The notes below the pieces were generated by a model. The model had not been told where the DNA came from and made no database searches. It was given only the letters and a program-made list of their open reading frames with translations. From Bacillus pseudomycoides DSM 12442 (GTDB lineage Bacteria > Bacillota > Bacilli > Bacillales > Bacillaceae_G), in contig NZ_CM000745.1 of the NCBI RefSeq assembly GCF_000161455.1, positions 4,158,249 to 4,222,248 on the forward strand: a stretch of DNA of 64,000 nt. Direction: 5' to 3'. A program made the translations under genes and the position numbers. Below, one piece after another: positions 1 through 8,350 of this stretch (position 1 is its first letter; every line of letters starts with the position of its first letter).

Positions 1-23
1 AGAATCGCTAATTTAGCGACTCT
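1..23 (-). terminator. Hairpin downstream of yugI, at window edge
   Basis: Inverted repeat TCGCTAA/TTTAGCGA just past the yugI stop. The T-run expected on the minus strand would lie outside the window, so this is a partial call. Confidence 0.45.
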
Positions 24-26
24 CTT

Positions 27-371
27 TTATTTTGTTAACTGTGATTCTTCAATCCACTCTGTTAACTTCTCGCGAAGCGTATTGAATCCTTTATCAGATG
101 GATTTGGTACGATAATTCTTCCTTGCTTACGCTTTGCTGCTTTTAACGATAAACTCATTTTTCTGTGTTCTTCATCAATTGAAAGTACCTTTACTTCTAC
201 TATATCTCCAACCTTTAAAAAATCGTGAATATCTTTTACATACCCATTTGTAATTTCAGATATATGCACAAGTCCTTGTGTTTCTTGATCCAATGCTACA
301 AATGCACCGTAATCTTGAATTCCAGTTACTTTCCCTTTTACAACCACTCCTGTTGTGTATTGTTCTGACAT
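27..371 (-). CDS. yugI: S1 RNA-binding domain protein (YugI, general stress protein 13 type)
   Basis: A 114-residue protein made almost entirely of one S1 domain. It opens with the typical VVKGKVTGIQDYGAFV stretch and continues with GLVHISEI and VGDIVEVKVL, the core strands of the OB fold that binds RNA. Members of this family associate with ribosomes or RNA in the cytoplasm. I chose the ATG at 371 because a GGGAG site lies just upstream; an in-frame start further upstream would add 24 residues that do not look like S1 sequence. It precedes the alanine-metabolism pair alaR-alaT, as in B. subtilis. The exact role is not known to me; the domain call is secure. Confidence 0.9.
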   Translation of the reverse strand: MSEQYTTGVVVKGKVTGIQDYGAFVALDQETQGLVHISEITNGYVKDIHDFLKVGDIVEVKVLSIDEEHRKMSLSLKAAKRKQGRIIVPNPSDKGFNTLREKLTEWIEESQLTK

Positions 372-676
372 ATGAAACACTCCCATACGTTTACCAGTTT
401 CCCTGCTATTTGCAGGTTGCAGTAAAAGTACCCACCTCAACATTTAAACGCATGTATACGCAAAGTGAGTAACTGCTCATAAATATCCAATTGGTGAAGA
501 CTCATTCCCAAGCGGAAAGAAATATCCCACTTGAGAAAAACTTCACTCTATATTAGTAAATTATACCACCAGCTCCCATTTCATTCAAAATTCATGAAAA
601 AGTTTCCTTTAGTAAGTATAATTTTCAAATATTGGGATAGAATACTAACACATGGCTTTCTAGTATTCCCCCCCTT
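372..676. other. Intergenic region between yugI and alaT
   Basis: About 305 bases without a coding gene. It holds the yugI ribosome binding site and, at about 385-445, a degenerate minus-strand copy of repeat family C (see 4475-4578). I see no other gene or strong promoter. Confidence 0.5.
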
Positions 677-1867
677 TTATGGACAAAACGTATTCTGTTT
701 TGTCCTTTTTTTATTTTCTACAAATCGTTTCATTCGCTTCATGGCTTCCATTAATTGTTCAAGCGAAGTTGCATATGAACATCGAATAAACCCTTCACCG
801 CTCTCACCAAACACACTTCCAGGTACAACTGCAACTTTTTCTTCTAGCAATAATTGCTCCGCAAATTCTGCTGAGGATAATCCTGTTGAAGAAATCGAAG
901 GAAACACATAGAATGCTCCGCCTGGCACATGACACGTTAAGCCCATTTCATTAAACGATGTCGTCATAAAATTACGGCGCTTTTTATAACTTTCTCTCAT
1001 TCGAATGACTTCATCATTTCCAAAACGAAGCGCTTCTAATGCTGCAAATTGTGACATCGTCGGTGCGCACATCATTGAATATTGATGAATTTTCAGCATC
1101 AACTCTGAAAAGTGGACAGGAGCCGCAATCATTCCAAGGCGCCATCCAGTCATCGCAAATCCTTTTGAAAATCCTGAAATTAAAATCGTATGATCACGCA
1201 TATTTTTAATGCTCGCAAAACTCGTATAAGCCTCGTCATATACAAGCTCCGCATAAATTTCATCAGATAATACAATGAGATTATACTTTTCAACGATTAC
1301 TGCTAACTTTTCTAATTCAAACTTGTTTAAAAGTGCTCCTGTTGGATTATTTGGAGAACAAAGTAAAATTGCTTTTGTTTTTGTTGTAATCGCTGCTTCA
1401 ATTTGCTCCGACTGTACTTTAAATGCATCCTCTAATGACGTTGCTACCGGAACCGGCACTCCTCCAGCTAATGTAACAAGTGGGCCATATGATACAAAGC
1501 TCGGTTCAATGATGATCACTTCGTCGCCAGGGTTTACAATAGCGCGCATCGCAACATCTAACGCTTGGCTCGCTCCAACTGTAACAATAATTTCTTCATC
1601 TGCATTATAGGAAACATGAAATTGCTTTTGAAGATACTTTGCTATTTCTTGACGTAACTCCAATAATCCTGCATTTGCAGTATATGCTGTGTATCCTTCT
1701 TCTAACGAACGAATACATGCCTGTCTCACATGCCATGGTGTAACAAAATCCGGCTCTCCCACCCCTAGTGAAATAACACCTTTCATACCTGCCGCTAAGT
1801 CAAAAAACTTACGGATACCGGATGGTTGTAAAGATTCTGCTGCTCTTGATAGTTCAAACTGCTTCAT
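677..1867 (-). CDS. alaT: PLP-dependent aminotransferase, class I/II (AlaT/YugH-type)
   Basis: Fold-type I aminotransferase of 396 residues, probably alanine transaminase (pyruvate plus an amino donor) in the cytoplasm. Visible signatures are the SPNNPTG turn (about 171-177), SDEIYAEL with the PLP-binding Asp (about 201-208), and SGFSKGFAMTGWR with Lys235 as the Schiff-base lysine. It overlaps the alaR stop codon by 4 bases, so the two genes form a translationally coupled operon, as yugG-yugH does in B. subtilis, where the Lrp-like AlaR activates alaT. The C-terminal tail is basic (ENKKRTKQNTFCP) and its codons form a hairpin with a rightward-facing T-run. Substrate specificity rests on synteny rather than on a diagnostic residue. 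Confidence 0.88.
   Translation of the reverse strand: MKQFELSRAAESLQPSGIRKFFDLAAGMKGVISLGVGEPDFVTPWHVRQACIRSLEEGYTAYTANAGLLELRQEIAKYLQKQFHVSYNADEEIIVTVGASQALDVAMRAIVNPGDEVIIIEPSFVSYGPLVTLAGGVPVPVATSLEDAFKVQSEQIEAAITTKTKAILLCSPNNPTGALLNKFELEKLAVIVEKYNLIVLSDEIYAELVYDEAYTSFASIKNMRDHTILISGFSKGFAMTGWRLGMIAAPVHFSELMLKIHQYSMMCAPTMSQFAALEALRFGNDEVIRMRESYKKRRNFMTTSFNEMGLTCHVPGGAFYVFPSISSTGLSSAEFAEQLLLEEKVAVVPGSVFGESGEGFIRCSYATSLEQLMEAMKRMKRFVENKKRTKQNTFCP
681..712 (+). terminator. Rightward intrinsic terminator inside the alaT 3' end
   Basis: GGACAAAAC (681-689) pairs perfectly with GTTTTGTCC (697-705) and is followed by seven T on the plus strand. The hairpin lies within the last codons of alaT, which runs the other way. 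On the minus strand the stem is followed by ATAAAAGGGG and so lacks a T-run. Confidence 0.6.
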
Positions 1868-2361
1868 GGTGCCACCACAATCCGTTTATCATCATCAGTT
1901 TTGTCATAAATAAGTCCCTCATGTTTATATTTTTTCAAAATAAAATGTGTTGTTGTTGACACAACTGATTCAATTGTTGCTAACTTTTCAGAAACAAAAC
2001 TTGCCACTTCACTCATACTTTTTCCTTCCAACGTAATAGAAAGGTCGTATGTCCCTGACATTAAATAAACCGATTTCACTTCTGAATAACGGTAAATTTG
2101 TTCTGCAACAGAATCAAAGCCAACACCGTGCTTCGGTGTAACTTTCACATCAATCATAGCTGTTAAACCGCTATGTTCTTTTACTTTTGTCCAATCTATA
2201 TGTGTAACATAATCAACAATGATTTTTTCTCTTTCTAATTTCTCAACCATTTCTTTTACTGCTTCTACTTTTATATTTAACATTTTTGCTAAAGTTTCTA
2301 CGGATAAACGACTACTTTTTTCAAGACAAGCTAATAATTCTAATTCTTTTTCAGTCACCAT
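1864..2361 (-). CDS. alaR: Lrp/AsnC-family transcriptional regulator (AlaR/YugG-type)
   Basis: A 165-residue Lrp/AsnC regulator with an N-terminal winged helix (about 1-60; LSVETLAKMLNIKVEAVKEM) and a C-terminal ligand-sensing RAM domain containing VKSVYLMSGTYDLSITLEG. Proteins of this family bind DNA as multimers and respond to amino acids. Its stop overlaps the alaT start by 4 bases, so it should control that aminotransferase, as AlaR does in B. subtilis. Two in-frame ATGs lie close together; I prefer the one at 2361 because it is about 9 bases after the GGAAGG site, whereas the first ATG abuts the site. Confidence 0.88.
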   Translation of the reverse strand: MVTEKELELLACLEKSSRLSVETLAKMLNIKVEAVKEMVEKLEREKIIVDYVTHIDWTKVKEHSGLTAMIDVKVTPKHGVGFDSVAEQIYRYSEVKSVYLMSGTYDLSITLEGKSMSEVASFVSEKLATIESVVSTTTHFILKKYKHEGLIYDKTDDDKRIVVAP

Positions 2362-2474
2362 ATTCTTCATCCTTCCTTTTGTTTGTTTTTAAATTATACA
2401 GACACCTTTTTATGTTTGAAAAGAAGATTTTTTTAGAGAATTATGTGAAAATGAAAAAGAAAGGGGCGGAAACC

Positions 2475-3437
2475 GTGAAACCAAAAGTATATATCGCTGA
2501 ACGCGTTCCAAAATTTGTAGAAACATATCTCTCCGAGCATTGTGAATATGAAAAATGGGATAGTAGTGAAAAGATTCCTCGTGAAGTTCTATTAGAAAAA
2601 ATAAAAGATAAACATGGCTTGCTTAACTTTGGGACAAAAATCGACGAAGAGTTATTGCGAGCAGCTCCTCACTTAAAAGTTGTGAGCAACATTTCTGTTG
2701 GCTATGATAACTTTGATTTAGAAGCGATGCAGGGCAGAAACGTGATTGGAACAAATACTCCATATGTATTAGATGATACAGTGGCCGATCTTGTTTTCGC
2801 TCTTATGCTATCAGCCGGACGACGCGTATGTGAGCTTGATTCTTATGTAAAAGACGGTAATTGGAATGCCGAAATTACAAAAAAGCACTTCGGACTGGAT
2901 GTACATCATAGTACAATTGGGATTATTGGAATGGGGCGAATTGGAGAAGCTGTTGCCAAGCGCGCAAAATTTGGATTTGATATGAATGTCCTTTATTATA
3001 ATCGGCGTCGTAAGGAAGAGGCCGAACAAAAATTTGATGCCGCGTACTGTGATTTACACACACTACTAAAGCAATCTGATTTCATTGTTCTTTTAACGCC
3101 ATTAACAGAAGAAACATATCAGCTCATTGGAGAAAAGGAATTTTCATTAATGAAAGAAACAGCTATTTTCATTAATGCTTCCCGCGGGAAAACAGTTGAT
3201 GAACCTGCATTAATCGACGCACTGAAACAAAAGAAAATCTTTGCAGCAGGTATCGATACATTTACACAGGAACCGGTCGAAAAAGATAATCCGTTATTAT
3301 CTTTAACAAACGTCGTTACGCTGCCGCACATCGGATCTGCGACATTAAAGACAAGACACCAAATGGCAATGACCGCTGCAGAAAATTTAGTTGCAGGGTT
3401 ACAAGGAAAAACACCGCCTAATATTGTACGAGGATAA
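2475..3437 (+). CDS. D-isomer specific 2-hydroxyacid dehydrogenase (glyoxylate/hydroxypyruvate reductase type)
   Basis: NAD(P)H-dependent reductase of 320 residues that would interconvert 2-oxo acids and D-2-hydroxy acids, such as glyoxylate and glycolate, in the cytoplasm. The catalytic domain flanks a Rossmann fold with GMGRIG (about 152-157). The conserved triad is present: Arg in NASRGK (about 237), Glu in FTQEPVEKDNP (about 266) and His in LPHIGSAT (about 285). I use the GTG at 2475 because AAAGGGGCGG lies at good spacing; the longer ATG-initiated version would add a poorly conserved tail. The true substrate cannot be read from sequence. It is monocistronic, closed by the hairpin at 3451-3485. 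Confidence 0.88.
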   Translation: MKPKVYIAERVPKFVETYLSEHCEYEKWDSSEKIPREVLLEKIKDKHGLLNFGTKIDEELLRAAPHLKVVSNISVGYDNFDLEAMQGRNVIGTNTPYVLDDTVADLVFALMLSAGRRVCELDSYVKDGNWNAEITKKHFGLDVHHSTIGIIGMGRIGEAVAKRAKFGFDMNVLYYNRRRKEEAEQKFDAAYCDLHTLLKQSDFIVLLTPLTEETYQLIGEKEFSLMKETAIFINASRGKTVDEPALIDALKQKKIFAAGIDTFTQEPVEKDNPLLSLTNVVTLPHIGSATLKTRHQMAMTAAENLVAGLQGKTPPNIVRG

Positions 3438-3450
3438 CACTTAACACTGA

Positions 3451-3485
3451 AAAAGGTAGGATGGACCCCCATCTTGCCTTTTTTT
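3451..3485 (+). terminator. Intrinsic terminator after the 2-hydroxyacid dehydrogenase
   Basis: Arms AAAGGTAGGATGG and CCATCTTGCCTTT with a short loop, followed by a run of T. Confidence 0.8.
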
Positions 3486-3546
3486 GTTAACATAAATCTT
3501 TTTCTACTAGGAGATGATATGAAAAAAATCAATGGAGTGAAAGAAA

Positions 3547-4386
3547 ATGAAACATGAGCTAGAGCATCCCTACTTCACTTTTTCCACTCGCGGTACTACT
3601 GTTCATTACGAATTGTATGAACACCAGAGTAATGAGGAAAAACCAACTTTTGTACTCGTTCACGGTTTTCTCTCATCCTCATTTAGTTACCGACGACTTA
3701 TCCCACTGCTTGCAAAAGAAGGAACGGTTGTCGCGCTTGATTTACCACCGTTCGGAAAAAGTGATAAGTCCAACCAATTTATATATTCCTATCATAATTT
3801 AGCAACTATAATTATCGATTTAATGGAACACTTAGCACTCCAAAACATTGTGCTAGTCGGTCATTCAATGGGCGGACAAATCTCACTCTATGTCAATCGC
3901 ATACGTCCTGATTTAATTACAAAAACAATCTTACTATGTAGCTCAAGCTACTTAACACGAGCAAAGTTTCCGCTCATCTACTCTTCCTATTTACCGTTCT
4001 TTCATTTATACGTAAAAAATTGGATTATAAGAAGAGGCATCGTTCATAATTTAATGAATGTCGTTCATGACCACTCTTTAATTGATGATGAAATGATGGA
4101 AGGGTACGCTGCTCCCTTTTATGATAACCGCATTTTCCCTGCTTTAACGCGAATGATCCGGGACCGAGAAGGAGATTTATCATCAGCTGAATTACGAAAG
4201 ATCGAGACCCCAACCTTACTCATTTGGGGTGAAAAAGACCGCGTTGTTCCCGTTCATGTCGGGCACCGGCTACACAAAGACTTGCCAAACTCTACATTTA
4301 TTTCATACGAAAATACAGGACACTTGCTACCAGAGGAAAAGCCAGAGCATGTATATGAAGAAATCATAGCATTTTCAGCACAATAG
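3547..4386 (+). CDS. yugF: Alpha/beta hydrolase (YugF-type)
   Basis: Alpha/beta-hydrolase of 279 residues. The nucleophile elbow GHSMGG puts Ser at about 107; an oxyanion-hole HG lies at VLVHGFLSS (about 37-44); Asp is in WGEKDRVVP and the catalytic His in NTGHLLPEE near the C terminus. It is cytoplasmic, with no signal peptide. The fold includes carboxylesterases, lipases and haloperoxidases, so the substrate is open. Synteny with yugE, alaR and yugI supports the YugF assignment. The start follows TGGAGTGAAAGAAA at good spacing. Confidence 0.87.
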   Translation: MKHELEHPYFTFSTRGTTVHYELYEHQSNEEKPTFVLVHGFLSSSFSYRRLIPLLAKEGTVVALDLPPFGKSDKSNQFIYSYHNLATIIIDLMEHLALQNIVLVGHSMGGQISLYVNRIRPDLITKTILLCSSSYLTRAKFPLIYSSYLPFFHLYVKNWIIRRGIVHNLMNVVHDHSLIDDEMMEGYAAPFYDNRIFPALTRMIRDREGDLSSAELRKIETPTLLIWGEKDRVVPVHVGHRLHKDLPNSTFISYENTGHLLPEEKPEHVYEEIIAFSAQ

Positions 4387-4416
4387 TATTCATATACACA
4401 TCAGCGCTTTTTAAAA

Positions 4417-4460
4417 TATATCGGCGCTTCGACACAACATATCAACCATTCTACAAGGTA
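4417..4460 (+). repeat. Short dispersed repeat D, copy 1
   Basis: A stretch with the pattern ATATCGGCGCTTCGA then CAACATATC, closely matched at 10103-10150. Each copy holds two related half-units. Function unknown. Confidence 0.5.
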
Positions 4461-4474
4461 CGATATAAAGTGAA

Positions 4475-4578
4475 ACTTTATTCAGTGGGAGATCTTCATC
4501 CCCGATCTAATTTCTTTGCTTTCGCTGAATTTTGAGGTGGGAGTGCTACTGCCAGTTAATGCGGGATAAACTTCCTAC
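4475..4578 (+). repeat. Dispersed repeat family C, plus orientation
   Basis: The segments TTTTGAGGTGGGAGT and GTTAATGCGGGATAAA recur in reverse orientation at 33596-33690 and, more diverged, at 385-445. It lies in the gap between yugF and yugE. It resembles the short bcr-type repeats of the B. cereus group, but I cannot assign a class. Confidence 0.65.
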
Positions 4579-4579
4579 T

Positions 4580-4606
4580 AAAAAAGCTGTCGGAACTTCC
4601 GACAGC
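4580..4606 (-). terminator. Intrinsic terminator of yugE
   Basis: A near-perfect 21-base palindrome (GCTGTCGGAA/TTCCGACAGC) directly after the yugE stop, followed by T residues on the minus strand. Confidence 0.85.
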
Positions 4607-4858
4607 CTACAATGCACAACTTCCGCCTTCTTTTAATACGAGTAATTCCTGTGCTAATTTCTCGCATTTTTCAATAGCTGGTACTTCTTCAAACGACATA
4701 AAATAAATATGCTGTATTTTTTTTGCAATATATTTCGGATCGTCAAACGCACTTACCACGTACACAACATCGCTTGCTTCTGTTTCATAAAATTCCGGTC
4801 CCATTTGAAAAGGATCCCAATTCTTCACCATTTCCACCATCTTTTCATATGCGCCCAT
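4607..4858 (-). CDS. yugE: YugE-like small protein (DUF1871-type)
   Basis: An 83-residue acidic protein with no signal peptide or membrane segment. The motif WDPFQMGPEFYETEASDVV followed by VVSAFDDPKYIAKKI resembles the small helical DUF1871 family that includes B. subtilis YugE, which is also found between yugF and patB. Function is unknown. It ends with Cys-Ala-Leu, preceded by a Gly-Gly-Ser stretch. It is transcribed on its own, with a terminator at the stop. Confidence 0.75.
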   Translation of the reverse strand: MGAYEKMVEMVKNWDPFQMGPEFYETEASDVVYVVSAFDDPKYIAKKIQHIYFMSFEEVPAIEKCEKLAQELLVLKEGGSCAL

Positions 4859-4975
4859 CTACTTCCCGCCTTTTCCTATTTTTCACTCTTTTCTTTATCG
4901 TATCACATCAGCTATTCTAGAAGAAGGGAGGAACTTTCACAAAATTATAGATTCAAGTAGAAGGGAGCAAAAAAG

Positions 4976-6127
4976 ATGCAGCAATTTCATAAAACTGTAA
5001 ACCGCCGGGGAACACATAGTGTAAAGTGGGATACATATAAGAATGAAGAATTGTTACACGCATGGATTGCAGATATGGATTTCCCTATTCCAGAGCCAAT
5101 TCAATCTGCACTGCAAAAACGCCTTGGGCATCCTATTTTCGGATATACAATGCCACCTGAAGAAATAACAGATATTATTTGTCGTTGGACAAAAAGTGCA
5201 TACAATTGGGATATAAAAGAAGAATGGATTGTATTTAGTTCAGGTATCGTTCCTGCTCTTAGCACTAGTGTACAGGCTTTCACAACTGAAAATGATGCCG
5301 TACTTGTACAACCACCTATTTATCCCCCATTCTTTGACATGGTCACAAAAAATAACCGTCATGTATGGGAAAGTCCATTACTTTTACAGGGCGGCACATA
5401 CACAATGGATTTTGAACATTTGGAAACACAGTTTCAGCAAGGTGTAAAACTTATGTTTCTTTGTAGTCCACACAACCCGGTTGGTCGCGTTTGGACAAAA
5501 GACGAGCTTACAAAACTCGGCACGCTATGTGAACAATATAATGTAACCGTTATCTCAGATGAAATTCATGCAGACCTTATTTTCTCAGGTCATACACACA
5601 CGCCATTTGCTTCATTGTCAAAACAATTAGCAGCGCGTACAATCACTTGCATGGCGCCAAGTAAAACATTTAATATCGCAGGCTTACAGGCATCTATTAT
5701 TATTATTCCTGACAAAAAACTTCGAAATGCCTTTACAGCTGTTCAACACCGGCAAGGCTTTCATGGGTTAAATACATTTGCTTATGTAGCAATGCAAAGC
5801 GCCTATACAGAGTGTAACGATTGGCTAGCAGAAATGCGTTTATATATAGAAGAAAATGCCCGATTTGCTTGTGAATTTATCAAGCAGCATATCCCTACCC
5901 TTTCCGTTATTCAATCAGAAGGTACTTTTTTACTATGGGTCGACTGTTCTCGCCTTGACCTATCTCAAAAAGAACGAACAAAACAGCTTGAAGAAAACGG
6001 GAAAATTATCGTTGAACCAGGTGAAAAATACGGAGCAGGTGGAGAACAACATATTCGGATTAACATCGGCTGTTCAAGAAGACAACTTGAAGAAATACTA
6101 CATAGACTTAAGTGTGCATTTTCATAA
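4976..6127 (+). CDS. patB: PatB/MalY-type aminotransferase, probable cystathionine beta-lyase
   Basis: PLP enzyme of 383 residues in the MalY/PatB branch, which carries out C-S lyase reactions on cystathionine and other cysteine conjugates, giving pyruvate, ammonia and a thiol. It has the branch-specific N terminus (DTYKNEELLHAWIADMDF), CSPHNPVGRVW (about 163-173), SDEIHADL (about 194-201) and the PLP lysine in APSKTFNIAGLQ (about 230). The ATG at 4976 follows AAGGGAGC. The product is cytoplasmic. Synteny with yugE supports PatB. Confidence 0.9.
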   Translation: MQQFHKTVNRRGTHSVKWDTYKNEELLHAWIADMDFPIPEPIQSALQKRLGHPIFGYTMPPEEITDIICRWTKSAYNWDIKEEWIVFSSGIVPALSTSVQAFTTENDAVLVQPPIYPPFFDMVTKNNRHVWESPLLLQGGTYTMDFEHLETQFQQGVKLMFLCSPHNPVGRVWTKDELTKLGTLCEQYNVTVISDEIHADLIFSGHTHTPFASLSKQLAARTITCMAPSKTFNIAGLQASIIIIPDKKLRNAFTAVQHRQGFHGLNTFAYVAMQSAYTECNDWLAEMRLYIEENARFACEFIKQHIPTLSVIQSEGTFLLWVDCSRLDLSQKERTKQLEENGKIIVEPGEKYGAGGEQHIRINIGCSRRQLEEILHRLKCAFS

Positions 6128-6137
6128 TTAACTGAAA

Positions 6138-6165
6138 AAAGCTACCCTTTCAAAGGTAGCTTCTA
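6138..6165 (-). terminator. Terminator of the SodC-like gene, shared with patB
   Basis: Stem AGCTACC/GGTAGCT between the convergent stops. The T-run is better on the minus strand. Confidence 0.7.
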
Positions 6166-6702
6166 CTTTTTCTTAGCGGCTGCCTTTTCTACAATGACGC
6201 CACAAGCAATTCGATTCCCTGAATTTCCAGCAGGTTGCGTCATACCATCATCAGGCTTTTCCGTAATAATGATAGACGCACCATCTTTTCGATGCAGTGT
6301 TGTTTTCCCTTCTTGAAGTGATACATTAGGCGCTTCAATCTCCGCCTTAATCTTTCCTGTATCATCCGCAATAACATTCGGCAAATCACCATTCTCTGCA
6401 CCTTTTGGATTCATAAGTCCATGTTTCTTTTTCTTCTCTAAATTAAAATGATTACCAGCTGATATAAAACGTGGTGCTTTACACTCTCCAATTTCATGAA
6501 TATGTAATCCATGTACACCTGGCAAAAATCCTTCTGCCTTAATGGATATTTTCACACCACTTGTTTGCTGCTTCACTTTTGCTGTTCCAACTTTATCACC
6601 AGAAGCATTATATAATTTCACATCGATTTCTTTCGGATTTCCTTTATCACAACCTGCCATAAGAAACAGCAAACAACACCCGAATAAAAGCTGCTTTTTC
6701 AT
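6163..6702 (-). CDS. Cu/Zn superoxide dismutase-like lipoprotein with altered metal ligands (YojM-type)
   Basis: A lipoprotein of 179 residues (signal peptide, lipobox LMAGC with Cys18) that carries a Cu/Zn-SOD fold outside the membrane. The region HGLHIHEIGEC keeps the His pair of the copper site, and AGNHF keeps the bridging His. Two expected ligands are absent: the zinc His before GDLPN is replaced (AENGDLPN), and the copper His of the usual MIH or VHE segment is Thr (IIITEKPDD). RIACGVI, the disulphide Cys and C-terminal strand, is intact. B. subtilis YojM is a known SOD-like protein that lacks copper ligands, so dismutase activity should not be assumed. The start at 6702 follows GGAGGG. 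Confidence 0.87.
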   Translation of the reverse strand: MKKQLLFGCCLLFLMAGCDKGNPKEIDVKLYNASGDKVGTAKVKQQTSGVKISIKAEGFLPGVHGLHIHEIGECKAPRFISAGNHFNLEKKKKHGLMNPKGAENGDLPNVIADDTGKIKAEIEAPNVSLQEGKTTLHRKDGASIIITEKPDDGMTQPAGNSGNRIACGVIVEKAAAKKK

Positions 6703-6771
6703 CACAATTCCCTCCAGAATACATTCTGCCCTTAGATTGTCCGAGCATAGAGGGAAACATACAAAAACGAA

Positions 6772-6948
6772 TTAGTGTTTCTTTTCCGCTAACAGCTTTC
6801 GCTCCACTTTCTCCAAACGTTCCGCCTCTCTCTTTGATACGCGAATAAACATGCGCCATGTTGCAATCGCACCGATTATAAATAAAACACAAACAATCCC
6901 TGGAATAATATATTCTGTTTTATCTTCTGGAAAATATAAAGGCATCAT
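6772..6948 (-). CDS. Small single-pass membrane protein, unknown function
   Basis: A 58-residue protein with one hydrophobic helix (IIPGIVCVLFIIGAIATW, about 14-31) followed by a highly charged tail (RVSKREAERLEKVERK). The likely topology is N-out, with a basic cytoplasmic coil. The ATG at 6948 is 10 bases after GGAGG. It lies upstream of the SodC-like lipoprotein on the same strand, about 70 bases away, and could be cotranscribed. I do not recognise a family. Confidence 0.7.
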   Translation of the reverse strand: MMPLYFPEDKTEYIIPGIVCVLFIIGAIATWRMFIRVSKREAERLEKVERKLLAEKKH

Positions 6949-7237
6949 GAAGATCACTCCTCCCTACAAGTTTAACGTCCCAATTTTTTATTCTTTCAAT
7001 CGAGTTTACTCTATTCAGTAAATCCCACGGCAAAAATACATCTATACCTGTGAATTCATCGAAGCAAACGATACATACCTTCATCCTTTTGATTCCACAG
7101 AATTTTCTGTTATATCATTTCGAATTATAACATTTCTCTGATCACAAGCACACCTAACTTCTCAAAATCATTCTCCAGCAAATGATTTCTTTGACTCTAT
7201 TCCCCACTTTCCTTACTATAAAATTGAGGTGAAAAAT

Positions 7238-7621
7238 ATGAACGAAACATTCCAAATTGGTGATATCGTTACTGGTATCTATAAAACAGGAAAGTATATC
7301 GGTGAAATTACAAACAGCCGTCCTGGAAGTTACGTTGTGAAAGTGTTAGCTGTTTTAAAACATCCAACGCAAGGTGATTTACATAATGTAAAACAAGCGG
7401 ATGTTCCATTTTTCCATGAAAGACGCGCTTTAGCATTCAGGGAGCAAACAAATATCCCGCAGCAAATGGTGAAAAAATACGATGGCGATATTCCGGATTA
7501 TAAAGAATCCTTACAATCCGCACTAGAAGCACAAATGAATGCATTCTCAGCAGATGATGGTCCGTTTGCGAGGCGTAGTTTGCAGACACTCCAGCAGTTA
7601 AAACAAGATTACAAGCTGTAA
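7238..7621 (+). CDS. kapB: Kinase-associated protein KapB
   Basis: A 127-residue protein starting NETFQIGDIVTGIYKTGKYIG, which matches the KapB family. In B. subtilis, KapB is required for KinB-dependent entry into the sporulation phosphorelay. The fold is a small beta-barrel-like domain (about 1-55) followed by helices ending ARRSLQTLQQLKQDY. No lipobox is visible in this version, so it may act in the cytoplasm. I start at 7238, 6 bases after GAGGTG. kinB itself is not adjacent; kapD lies convergent downstream. Confidence 0.85.
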   Translation: MNETFQIGDIVTGIYKTGKYIGEITNSRPGSYVVKVLAVLKHPTQGDLHNVKQADVPFFHERRALAFREQTNIPQQMVKKYDGDIPDYKESLQSALEAQMNAFSADDGPFARRSLQTLQQLKQDYKL

Positions 7622-7631
7622 AAAAACAAAA

Positions 7632-7662
7632 CGACCAAATTACACAGTTTGTAATTTGGTCG
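7632..7662. terminator. Bidirectional terminator between kapB and kapD
   Basis: Thirteen-base arms (CGACCAAATTACA/TGTAATTTGGTCG) fill the gap between the two convergent stop codons. Confidence 0.75.
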
Positions 7663-8286
7663 CTATTGTGTACTCACTTTCTTTAACACCTTTGAAAAAT
7701 CGATGAGTTCACCTAAAGTCGGGGGAGATGGTTTTACTAAATATTCTTTATCCTTTTCAACCAGTTTAAAAATATTATAGGTCGTTATCGCATCATCAAG
7801 CGCGCAATGATGCTTTCCTGTTCCTACTTTCCCGTACGCTTCAATCGCTTTCCATAATCCAGTTTGATTCCGTTCGCCAAAGAAACGTTTATACTCGAGT
7901 GATAAATCTCGGCATTGCCCCGAAAAAGGAAACTCGGCACCTATGGCCTCACAATTATGCTTCAATACTTTCATATCCATATTACCCCACGTTACAATTG
8001 TTGTTTGACAACGTTTTTCATATTGTACAAGTTTCTCGACAAGTTCCAAAAAAGAAATTCCTCCGTCTACCGCTTCCTGATTAATTCCTAAAAATTTTTT
8101 ACACCGCTCTGTTAAGCATGAAAAAGTTTCCGGTCGTACATACGATGAATACGTATCTTCCACTACACAATCAACAACTGATACGAGTCCTACCTCAATA
8201 ATTTCTGGAAAAAAACCCTTTGGTTTCTTCCTATTTTGAGGCATCGTGAACTCAAAATCCAAAAATAAAAATTGTTGTCCATCCAT
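7663..8286 (-). CDS. kapD: KapD, DEDDh-family 3'-5' exonuclease-like sporulation inhibitor
   Basis: A 207-residue DnaQ/RNase T-fold exonuclease. The DEDDh residues are visible: DFEFT near residue 10 (Asp, Glu), Asp in WGNMDMKVL, and the His and Asp of HHCALDDA near 160. In B. subtilis, KapD opposes the KinA pathway to sporulation. The sequence starts MDGQQFLFLDFEFTMPQ with the catalytic strand at the very N terminus, as expected. The RNA or DNA substrate is not established from the sequence. It is convergent with kapB, which differs from the B. subtilis kinB-kapB-kapD arrangement. Confidence 0.87.
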   Translation of the reverse strand: MDGQQFLFLDFEFTMPQNRKKPKGFFPEIIEVGLVSVVDCVVEDTYSSYVRPETFSCLTERCKKFLGINQEAVDGGISFLELVEKLVQYEKRCQTTIVTWGNMDMKVLKHNCEAIGAEFPFSGQCRDLSLEYKRFFGERNQTGLWKAIEAYGKVGTGKHHCALDDAITTYNIFKLVEKDKEYLVKPSPPTLGELIDFSKVLKKVSTQ

Positions 8287-8350
8287 ACGATCCCTTCCTT
8301 ATCATTCTGTCTACTTTGTACTCCTACACGAACAGGCTCGAATGCTATTA

